Part shown: positions 1 to 5,613 of the stretch, one piece after another
Layout: each line of letters starts with the position of its first letter
How positions within the stretch are numbered: the stretch's first letter is position 1
Assembly (NCBI GenBank): GCA_964567085.1
Contig: CAZMKU010000083.1
Span: 1 to 7,506, forward strand
Source: SVTX01 sp964567085
GTDB lineage: Bacteria; Bacillota; Clostridia; Oscillospirales; CAG-272
Direction of reading: 5' to 3'
Length of the DNA: 7,506 nucleotides
Notes under the pieces: generated by a model
Database searches by the model: none
The model's input: only the letters and a program-made list of their open reading frames with translations
Told to the model about the DNA's origin: nothing
Position numbers and translations under genes: made by a program

Positions 1-124
1 GAATGATATTACCGCCGCTTATCGCGGAATCGGTAAACCAGGCAAGCGTGGTGCCCAGAAGCATGGCGAAACAAAGAAGCAATGCCACGACGCTGGTCAA
101 GAGCGATCTTCTTGTTTTTTTCAT
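1..124 (-). CDS. TasA/CalY-like SipW-dependent secreted protein (N-terminal fragment, gene I)
   Basis: Only the first 41 codons lie in the window; the gene continues past position 1. The start is the ATG at 122-124, with a strong AAGGAGAG site at 131-138. The fragment has a basic N-terminus (KKTRR), a hydrophobic core and the motif TTLAWFTDSAIS at residues 25-36. This is the SipW-type signal peptide pattern, where cleavage falls near the A-W-F-T-D junction. Residues 6-36 match residues 9-39 of the upstream 534-aa protein at 28 of 31 positions, while the DNA differs at many third codon positions. The two genes are therefore diverged duplicates, at least in this region. What follows the signal peptide cannot be seen. 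By analogy it is an exported, possibly fibre-forming or surface protein. It is the last gene seen in the cluster and is separated from the 534-aa gene by a hairpin-rich spacer. Confidence 0.85.
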   Translation of the reverse strand, partial: MKKTRRSLLTSVVALLLCFAMLLGTTLAWFTDSAISGGNII

Positions 125-178
125 ATCAACCTCTCCTTATATAATCCATATATTTATCACGTTTAAAAGCCGAATTTA

Positions 179-222
179 CGGCGACAAAAGGGCACAAAAA
201 CCTTTATGCCCTTTTGTCGCCG
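179..222 (-). other. Long perfect intercistronic hairpin (16-bp stem)
   Basis: The arms 179-194 and 207-222 are perfect reverse complements (CGGCGACAAAAGGGCA and its partner) around a 12-nt loop. It lies between the 534-aa gene and the next substrate gene. In the transcribed (minus) direction the stem is followed by TAAATTCGG, not a U-run, so it does not look like a classical intrinsic terminator. It could protect the 3' end of the upstream message, mark a processing site, or lower read-through into the downstream gene. The structure is certain as an inverted repeat; its role is inference. Confidence 0.75.
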
Positions 223-244
223 CCACACCTCTTGGGTGTGGCGG
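220..244 (-). other. Second intercistronic hairpin, sharing 3 bp with the first
   Basis: CCGCCACACC (220-229) and GGTGTGGCGG (235-244) form a perfect 10-bp GC-rich stem with a 5-nt loop. Positions 220-222 are also the end of the neighbouring 16-bp stem, so the two helices either abut or compete for three pairs. No U-run follows in the transcribed direction. Confidence 0.75.
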
Positions 245-246
245 CT

Positions 247-263
247 ATAAGTCAGTGACTTAT
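247..263. repeat. 17-bp perfect palindrome after gene H stop
   Basis: ATAAGTCA, a central G, then TGACTTAT: 8-bp arms with a single-base centre, 13 bp beyond the stop codon of the 534-aa gene in the transcribed direction. It could be a short hairpin in the transcript or a protein-binding palindrome. It is the first of three inverted repeats stacked in 179-263. Confidence 0.6.
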
Positions 264-276
264 GCAATATTCAATA

Positions 277-1881
277 TTATTCCACGTCAGTTACAGCGGT
301 ACCTGTAAAGGTATATTCGATAGTTGCTACGTTGTAGAATTCGGTTTCGTCGTCAGGGTTAGTAAGGCGAAGCATTACAGTAAACGTCGCGCCTGCAAGA
401 GCGTCATCAACGTCGCCAACGCCGCAAATGAAGGTTCCAACATTCTGTACAACGTCAACATAGCTCCAGGGATTAGTGGTCACGCTACCGAGAAGCGGGA
501 TCTCTGTATTAGCGTCAAGAGTAAGGTCACCGTTGTGGAAGCCTACCCAACCAAACGAGCCATAGTTGCCGCCGAGGAAGATCTGGTTTGTGCCGAGGTC
601 TCTATCAAGAACTACGTAAAAATCGCAGTACCAGTTAGCGTAGGGGTTAGCCTTTGCTTCCTCAAGAGTTTCAGTGCAAGTGAAGGTGTATGCAGCCTCA
701 AGCTGGCTGTCGAGACCCGCTGTGGGAGACCAAGCGCCGTATTGGCCCCACGGAAGATCAACGTTTTCGTACTCTGCACTCCTTACTACATTCGCCTTGG
801 GAAGATCGCTCTCTTCTGTTTCGGGAGCAACGTATTCAGATTCAAGATCGCATACGATCGTGAAGGGAGAAAAGCTTGTTGTCTCGAACGTTACGTATCC
901 TGTGTGAGGATCATAGACAGAATCGATCAACGTATCATAGTGGTAAACCTTTACCGTGGTAGGATCCAGACCCGCCTTGATTCTGAGCGACACCTTAACG
1001 GGTTCTGTATTATTTTCTGCAATACCGTCAACTGTAACCTCGTAAGGAATAGTCTCCATTCCGTCGTCAACTGTAATGTTTGCCACATAGTCACTCTCAG
1101 ATACATTTAAAACCAGCTTTTCTGCAGTGGGATCTGCTGCAGCCGCAGGAATAACAGCGGAACCAACCTTGGAGCCGTTGTCGTCTGTGATCTGAATCTC
1201 TACGGCAGAAGTATTGTCTTTGGGAATAGCCGCGTAGCCTGTTCCGGGATAACCTGCGAACTCATCATATGTGTTGCCAAAGCTATCTTTTTCGCTTGCG
1301 AGCTGACCTGCAAGAACCTTGATGTCAAACGTGATGGACTGGTTCATATATTCGTTGCCTGCGTTCTCATCCATATGTACGGAAAGAGCGAAGAAGTGCT
1401 CTTCACCCGAGAGGAGCGAAACGTCTTTAGCAGCCGTGTCGTTAGCACCAAATTCAACCTGTGTGCCGGGGCCTGCCCAGGAAGTTACTTCGCCATACTT
1501 AGCGTCGGGAGTAATTTCATAGGACATAACGTCCGTCAAGCTCTTATCAGACACGGAAGTAACCTCGAGAGCCACTCTGTACTTGAGATCAAGAGAGCCT
1601 TCGTTCTTGATAGAGAGGTAAACCACTTCAGTTCTGCCGGGCTCCCAGAGAATGTCGCCTGAGAACACAGGGTCCTGCTCGTTGGAAATGTTTTTGCTTA
1701 CTGCTTCGTCGGTCCACTGATAAAGCTCAACCTTAAGGTCGCCTGAAACGATCTTATTGTCCTTGCTGATTGCACTGTCAGTAAACCATGCAAGAGTCGT
1801 ACCAAGAAGCATTGCAAAGCATACAAGAAGCGCGATTACACTTGTAAGCAACGCTCTCTTGGTGGATTTCAAATTCGTCAT
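277..1881 (-). CDS. Large multidomain SipW-dependent TasA-like secreted protein (gene H)
   Basis: A 534-aa exported protein. The start is the ATG at 1879-1881, chosen over an upstream in-frame ATG at 1936-1938 because AAGGAGG (1890-1896) sits 8 nt before it and the signal peptide then begins correctly. Residues 1-31 are a signal peptide ending GTTLAWFTDSAIS, the SipW substrate pattern. Residues about 40-195 form a TasA/CalY-like beta domain: a WEPGRTE turn, the IKNEGS strand end, and GNEYMNQSITFDIKVLAGQ near 175-193, matching its cluster neighbours. Residues about 225-345 look like a separate beta domain ending TTSFSPFTIV. Residues 365-534 are an aromatic-rich domain (WGQYGAW, NYGSFGWVGF) I do not recognise. 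No LPXTG anchor or C-terminal membrane segment is present. It is much longer than a typical TasA, so it may be a minor tip or adhesive subunit (inference). The second peptidase gene lies 65 bp upstream. Confidence 0.9.
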   Translation of the reverse strand: MTNLKSTKRALLTSVIALLVCFAMLLGTTLAWFTDSAISKDNKIVSGDLKVELYQWTDEAVSKNISNEQDPVFSGDILWEPGRTEVVYLSIKNEGSLDLKYRVALEVTSVSDKSLTDVMSYEITPDAKYGEVTSWAGPGTQVEFGANDTAAKDVSLLSGEEHFFALSVHMDENAGNEYMNQSITFDIKVLAGQLASEKDSFGNTYDEFAGYPGTGYAAIPKDNTSAVEIQITDDNGSKVGSAVIPAAAADPTAEKLVLNVSESDYVANITVDDGMETIPYEVTVDGIAENNTEPVKVSLRIKAGLDPTTVKVYHYDTLIDSVYDPHTGYVTFETTSFSPFTIVCDLESEYVAPETEESDLPKANVVRSAEYENVDLPWGQYGAWSPTAGLDSQLEAAYTFTCTETLEEAKANPYANWYCDFYVVLDRDLGTNQIFLGGNYGSFGWVGFHNGDLTLDANTEIPLLGSVTTNPWSYVDVVQNVGTFICGVGDVDDALAGATFTVMLRLTNPDDETEFYNVATIEYTFTGTAVTDVE

Positions 1882-1946
1882 TTTATTTTCCTCCTTATAA
1901 GTATTTTTGGGTAACGAATTTGTCAAAACGTATTTCACGTATTGTT

Positions 1947-2936
1947 TTACACATTGTTTTCCGAGGGTTCTTGTTCGGCTTCGGGCTGAGCCTCGGACTC
2001 GCTCGAAACACTTTCTTCAACAGGGGCGGACTCTTCGGCGGGGATCTCCTCAGCCTCGGGAACGCTCGTGTCGCTTTCTTCAACAGGGGCGGACTCTTCG
2101 GCGGGGATCTCCTCAGCCTCGGGAACGCTCGTGTCGCTTTCTTCAATAGGAGCGGGCTCTTCGGTCGATTCTACCTCAACCGCGGGCTCACTCAAATCTA
2201 CCGTCTCTGTGGCAGAGGATGCCTCGGGGGGCTTCTGCTCAAGCTGCGCCTTCAACGCCAAAAGCTCGCGCATCATTTCCTCGTTTTTCTGTCTCTCTGC
2301 CGCAATGCTTGCCTTTTCTGCTTCCATGATCTCCGCCTGCTCGCGTCTGTACTTGCGGAACAGCCGCACAACGTTTATACCGTTGTAAAGTATCAGGAGC
2401 ACGAAGGGCACGAGGATACAAACAATGTAACCCGGGGTGGTTTTCACGAAAGCAAAGAAATTGCCAAGAGCGGGAAGCTTACCCGCATACTGGCCTAAAA
2501 TGTACGAGGGCTCAACGACTGCTTCGTCGCTTACTCCCGTATTCGTACCGTAGGTAACGTATCCGATAACCTTACCGTCATTCGATTTCTTTACCTCTCG
2601 GATCATATGAGTGATAGTCTTTCCGTAGCTTTCGCTATTCATCGAAATGAAGGAAATTACATCACCCACCTCGAGCTTTGTCGGTTCCTTTACGTTTTTG
2701 ATGATAACAATATCACCTGCATTGAAATGAACGTCCAGATCTGCATTATTCTCCGACTTGCTCATGGAGTCGGTCTGCACGATATAAAATTTCACTCCGA
2801 AAATGCTGCGATCGTTTCTGTCAACGGTTGATACGGTAAATATTGTGAATACCATCATAAAAACGGTAAACACAATAAGGAGCCACGAAAAGACCTTCAA
2901 CAAAATATTGAATACTTTTTTTGCTGTATTATTCAT
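1947..2936 (-). CDS. SipW-like (ER/archaeal-type) signal peptidase I with acidic repeat tail (gene G)
   Basis: A 329-aa membrane serine protease predicted to remove signal peptides from the TasA-like substrates. Residues 8-36 are the first membrane segment. Ser57 in QTDSMS is the likely nucleophile and His110 in TITHMI the general base; the Ser/His pairing instead of Ser/Lys defines the SipW/Sec11 class. The family's GDN motif reads GTN here (Thr131), while the second acidic position survives as Asp137 in SDEA. Residues 168-195 are the second membrane segment, so the C-terminus is cytosolic. Then come a charged coiled-coil-like stretch (196-235) and a Glu/Pro/Ser tail with 21-residue repeats. 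The tail makes it far longer than the roughly 190-aa Bacillus SipW. The start ATG 2934-2936 has AGGAGA at 2947-2952 overlapping the previous stop, so coupling with gene F is likely. It is distinct from the other peptidase in this cluster. Confidence 0.9.
   Translation of the reverse strand: MNNTAKKVFNILLKVFSWLLIVFTVFMMVFTIFTVSTVDRNDRSIFGVKFYIVQTDSMSKSENNADLDVHFNAGDIVIIKNVKEPTKLEVGDVISFISMNSESYGKTITHMIREVKKSNDGKVIGYVTYGTNTGVSDEAVVEPSYILGQYAGKLPALGNFFAFVKTTPGYIVCILVPFVLLILYNGINVVRLFRKYRREQAEIMEAEKASIAAERQKNEEMMRELLALKAQLEQKPPEASSATETVDLSEPAVEVESTEEPAPIEESDTSVPEAEEIPAEESAPVEESDTSVPEAEEIPAEESAPVEESVSSESEAQPEAEQEPSENNV
2011..2150. repeat. 63-bp in-frame tandem repeat in signal peptidase tail
   Basis: Two identical 63-bp units (2011-2073 and 2074-2136) are followed by a diverging partial unit from 2137. 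Each unit encodes 21 residues built around ESDTSVPEAEEIPAEESAPV. The period is a multiple of three, so copy changes would keep the reading frame. The near-perfect DNA identity indicates recent duplication or ongoing homogenisation. Confidence 0.9.
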
Positions 2937-2950
2937 CGTCTGTTTTTCTC

Positions 2951-3535
2951 CTAAACATCAACGTTTCCCTGAACAGCATACACGGTTATGCCTATGCCAG
3001 AGTATTTCTGTTTTTGAAATTCATTTCCTGCGGTTTCTTTCATTTTTACAAACAGATAATAGGTCTCATCGGTTGTTCTGTTTTCGAGACCCAGCTCCCC
3101 TGTAAATTCAGTAAGCTTTTGCGCATTATCGACGTCATCGGGACTCGTGGATATCCATATGTCGAATGCCTTTCGGAATTCTTCCATATCCAAATCCTCA
3201 TCCTCACTGACGTACAACCGGAAATTTATGGGGATATTTCCTTCATTACTTACTTTAAATCCCTGCGTGCAATACGTCGCGCCTGGCTCAAAATAAATCT
3301 CCTCGCGATCGTCATAGATCTGAAACTTCAATACCTTACCGATCAACGATTCGCCCGTGGCTGCGTCAATAATATCCACCTGGATCTGACCTGACGTTGT
3401 AACGACACCGATCGTTCCATCGTTCGGATCGTTTGTAAAAAGTGCGAGTGTCGCACCTATGAGGCACGTAAGACAAAGCAAGATAATCAATACCGCTATT
3501 ATAAATGCCTGTTTATTTGCTTTATAACGAAGCAC
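2951..3535 (-). CDS. TasA/CalY-like SipW-dependent secreted protein, 194 aa (gene F)
   Basis: An exported beta-rich protein. It starts at a GTG (3533-3535) supported by AAGGAGGAGG at 3542-3551, 6 nt upstream; no nearby ATG fits. Residues 1-32 are a signal peptide with basic N-region (RYKANK), hydrophobic core and the ending GATLALFTND, the SipW-type cleavage context. The mature part carries the features shared in this cluster: FEPGATY (83-89), VSNEGN (95-100), GNEFQKQK (170-177) and the C-terminal ITVYAVQG. The family (TasA, camelysin/CalY) forms extracellular fibres or surface layers in Bacillus; whether this one polymerises is inference. It sits 43 bp after gene E and 14 bp before the second SipW-like peptidase, so the three are almost certainly co-transcribed. 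It has no cell-wall anchor motif. Confidence 0.87.
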   Translation of the reverse strand: MLRYKANKQAFIIAVLIILLCLTCLIGATLALFTNDPNDGTIGVVTTSGQIQVDIIDAATGESLIGKVLKFQIYDDREEIYFEPGATYCTQGFKVSNEGNIPINFRLYVSEDEDLDMEEFRKAFDIWISTSPDDVDNAQKLTEFTGELGLENRTTDETYYLFVKMKETAGNEFQKQKYSGIGITVYAVQGNVDV

Positions 3536-3578
3536 AAACTACCTCCTCCTTGCCATCAATTAAATAGGTTTTGCTAAA

Positions 3579-4271
3579 TTAAGGAGTAATGAGATCGCCG
3601 TTGGCGTCTACGCCATTACCCTGAACTGCGGTTACAGTAAACGCGAGCTTTGCCGCTGCCGACTGATAGAGATTATCATGCTCGGGAGCTCCGTTCGGGA
3701 AGGTAACAACGACGGTGATCGTCAAGATCTCCTCGCCGTTCACGCCGTCGGTTGCGGGAGCAGAGAACCAGCTCGTTTCAAAGCTTCTCTCGTCAGCCGT
3801 GTCCGAATAGGCCATCGTATAATTTTCCTCCCAAGTGGTAGCAACGCCATCAACCGCGACAACGTGCGCGGAAATGCTGAGCGCCTCGGAAAGATCCGCA
3901 ACCTCATCATCGGATGCTACGGAAACAGCATTCAACTTGTACTTTGCCGCAACGTCGCTGGTGTTCTTAACGTGAATGGTAAATTCCACCGAGTCACCTG
4001 GAGTCATGCGTTCAATTACAAGCACTCCGTCCTCAATAGCCGCAACGCCACCGTTTGTAAACGTGCCGTCTGTACGGGCATTTGCCTTAGCTTCGCCAAG
4101 CGACCACGTCTTGAGAGTCGTATCCAGGTCTGCGGTAACTACTACCTTACCCGAAGTAACGGCTACGTCCACAGCGTCCGTACTTGTAAACAAAGCAAAG
4201 GTCGAGCCCACAATCAAGCAAAGGCAAACCGCTATCGTCGCAATTGAGGACAACAAGACTTTCTTCTTCAT
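3579..4271 (-). CDS. TasA/CalY-like SipW-dependent secreted protein, 230 aa (gene E)
   Basis: The start is the ATG at 4269-4271 with AGGAGA at 4281-4286. Residues 1-28 form a signal peptide (KKK, hydrophobic core, GSTFALFTST), the SipW substrate pattern. The mature protein is Ala/Val/Thr-rich and acidic, low in Lys, with the family turn MTPGDSVEFTIHVKNTSD at 89-106, YKL after it, and FTVTAVQGNG near the C-terminus (211-220). Its size, composition and place in the middle of the operon are those expected of a major structural subunit like TasA, but this is inference. The tail DANGDLITP follows the last strand. Neighbours are two other TasA-like genes, 98 bp upstream and 43 bp downstream. The upstream gap is AT-rich near the start and could hold a weak internal promoter. 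Confidence 0.87.
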   Translation of the reverse strand: MKKKVLLSSIATIAVCLCLIVGSTFALFTSTDAVDVAVTSGKVVVTADLDTTLKTWSLGEAKANARTDGTFTNGGVAAIEDGVLVIERMTPGDSVEFTIHVKNTSDVAAKYKLNAVSVASDDEVADLSEALSISAHVVAVDGVATTWEENYTMAYSDTADERSFETSWFSAPATDGVNGEEILTITVVVTFPNGAPEHDNLYQSAAAKLAFTVTAVQGNGVDANGDLITP

Positions 4272-4295
4272 TTTGCGTTTTCTCCTATCTTATTT

Positions 4296-4325
4296 ATTTT
4301 ATTCTTTGAAGCTAATAATGTTCAA
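4296..4325 (-). promoter_or_regulatory. Weak candidate internal promoter before gene E
   Basis: On the minus strand TTGAAC (4320-4325) is followed after 18 bp by TAAAAT (4296-4301). The -10 matches consensus at 5 of 6 positions, the -35 at 4 of 6. A start about 7 bp downstream would leave a short leader that still contains the AGGAGA site. Such matches arise often by chance in AT-rich spacers, so this is only a candidate. Confidence 0.25.
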
Positions 4326-4369
4326 GCCGATTTAGCCTCATTAAATCTGAATTGGTGCGCCGTCTGCCG

Positions 4370-5032
4370 TCAATTCTCAGGCAGCTGAACGGCATATACT
4401 ATCAAATCAAAGTCAACGTTTTCGCTCTTGGCCGCGTTGTTTTCGGAACCAAGAACACCGTTCTCGAGGCTCACGCCCTCGTCAACGAATTCCACGGTCA
4501 CCGTGAAGGACTGGGATCTGCCAACGGAGATCTCGCCAACGTAAGAGTCCGAGCTGCCAACGAGCAAGCCGTCGTTAACAAACGAAGTCTTTGCCTCGCC
4601 CGTATCAACGGTCACCTTGAGCTGCTTTGCAAGATCCTCACCGTTTGTCTTATCCGTACACACGATCTCGATCCAATAGCCAAAGGCAACGTCGCTATTG
4701 TTTTCAAGCTCCATCTTTGCTATGTATTTCGTCCCGGGGACGATCTTTTCATTATCACCGATACCGAATACGTTTTCATCGGTAGGGTTGGAGAAATTTA
4801 CAACCGTTTTGTCGGGTTCGTCGGGCGTAACAAGATATCCGTCCGCATTAAGTGTTGTTTTCAGGAGCTCCGTACGCTTGAGCGAAATGGTCAGATCTCC
4901 CGCCTGCAAATGATTTTTCACCGTTTGAGTGTCGGTAAACAATGCAAACGTCGTACCAATGATGATCGCCATGCACAGCAAAATTACCGAGCTTGACACA
5001 AGCAAGGCTCTTTTTCTGTTCGTACTTCTCAT
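4370..5032 (-). CDS. TasA/CalY-like SipW-dependent secreted protein, 220 aa (gene D)
   Basis: The reading frame is open from 5095, but the ATG at 5030-5032 is the better start: GGGGGAG (5038-5044) lies 5 nt upstream and the signal peptide then begins with a basic N-region (RSTNRKR). Residues 10-34 are the hydrophobic core and cleavage region GTTFALFTDTQT. The mature part shows the shared pattern IVPGTKY (97-103), LENNSD (109-114), a strand with FGYWIEI, and the C-terminal ending LIVYAVQLPEN. The segment 38-95 between signal peptide and PG turn is longer than in its neighbours. It is a secreted, probably surface or matrix component. It follows the uL15-like membrane gene by 59 bp; that gap holds only a weak six-pair hairpin (5073-5087) and the ribosome binding site. 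No anchor motif is visible. Confidence 0.87.
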   Translation of the reverse strand: MRSTNRKRALLVSSSVILLCMAIIIGTTFALFTDTQTVKNHLQAGDLTISLKRTELLKTTLNADGYLVTPDEPDKTVVNFSNPTDENVFGIGDNEKIVPGTKYIAKMELENNSDVAFGYWIEIVCTDKTNGEDLAKQLKVTVDTGEAKTSFVNDGLLVGSSDSYVGEISVGRSQSFTVTVEFVDEGVSLENGVLGSENNAAKSENVDFDLIVYAVQLPEN

Positions 5033-5091
5033 ATTCACTCCCCCTTTCTCGCAATATTTTTTGTATCGAAACGCCATCAGTGACGGCAAAT

Positions 5092-5613
5092 TCAATCTCT
5101 GAGAATAACTACCGTACCGCCCGTAAGCTCGATCATCTTGATCGCCTGTATCGAAAAGCTTTCAGCCTTAACGGTAAGCGGCTTATTGAGCATTCCGTTA
5201 GCAAGAACCTTCATTCTGCCAACGCTCTTGGGGATAAGTCCCTTAGCCTTCAGTGCGGAGATCGTAACCGTTTCATCCGCTTCAAAGAACGCGTCGATCG
5301 CGCCTATGTTAATAATTCCCTGCTTTCCGTGTCCCGCGGGGCTTTCGTAACGAACCGTCTTCATGGCAAGCTCGTCGGAAATCATCTCGTCAGCCTCTTT
5401 TGCGTCAATATGCTCAACGATCTCGGGCATTTCCTCAACGGGCTCGGGGACGACTACGGGCTCCGCAACCGCCTCGACCGCCTCTTCCTTGGGCTCTTCC
5501 TCGGGTTCTTTTCTTTGCATCACCTCAAGGATCACGTCTACTACGACGTAAGCAAGACTTCCAAGTGCAAAAAGAGTCGAAACGATCATAAAAATAATAA
5601 CAACTACGTTCAT
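5092..5613 (-). CDS. Membrane-anchored protein with C-terminal ribosomal protein uL15-like domain (gene C)
   Basis: A 173-aa protein. Residues 3-28 form one membrane segment without preceding basic residues; QRK follows it, so positive-inside logic places the C-terminus in the cytosol. Residues 31-68 are a Glu/Pro/Val-rich linker. Residues about 98-171 resemble the C-terminal half of ribosomal protein uL15: an INI strand, a phase like 'FEADETVT', then LKAKGLIPKS, MKVLANGMLNKPLTVKA, FSIQA and ELTGGTVVIL, matching the family pattern L-GLI / VKILGNG-L-K-LTVKA / FS-A / GG. The rRNA-binding N-terminal half of true uL15 is missing and the protein is membrane-tethered, so it is not the ribosomal subunit gene. 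The ATG overlaps the peptidase stop (ATGA), with GGGGAGG at 5624-5630, indicating tight coupling to the SipW-like peptidase. Function is unknown; recruitment of ribosomes or mRNA, or scaffolding of the peptidase, are possibilities. Confidence 0.85.
   Translation of the reverse strand: MNVVVIIFMIVSTLFALGSLAYVVVDVILEVMQRKEPEEEPKEEAVEAVAEPVVVPEPVEEMPEIVEHIDAKEADEMISDELAMKTVRYESPAGHGKQGIINIGAIDAFFEADETVTISALKAKGLIPKSVGRMKVLANGMLNKPLTVKAESFSIQAIKMIELTGGTVVILRD

Noticed and set aside
179..222. Classical intrinsic terminator after gene H
   Set aside because: The stem is strong, but TAAATTCGG follows in the transcribed direction instead of a U-run.
262..1110. Long plus-strand open frame (282 aa)
   Set aside because: It lies wholly opposite the 534-aa gene, has no ribosome binding site or recognisable motif, and its composition follows the complement of the real gene.
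1897..1926. TTGACA (minus strand, 1921-1926) as a promoter for gene H
   Set aside because: No good -10 follows at 16-18 bp, and a start there would fall in or beyond the ribosome binding site.
1920..2498. Plus-strand open frame with apparent repeated protein
   Set aside because: It is the complement of the 63-bp repeat in the peptidase tail; the minus-strand frame has clear catalytic motifs.
3678..4247. Plus-strand open frame opposite gene E
   Set aside because: No ribosome binding site and no domain pattern; the minus strand has a signal peptide and family motifs.
4352..4996. Plus-strand open frame opposite gene D
   Set aside because: Shadow of the TasA-like gene; no credible start signal.
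5092..5613. Genuine ribosomal protein L15 gene
   Set aside because: It has a membrane helix and acidic linker, lacks the N-terminal rRNA-binding half and has no ribosomal operon neighbours.
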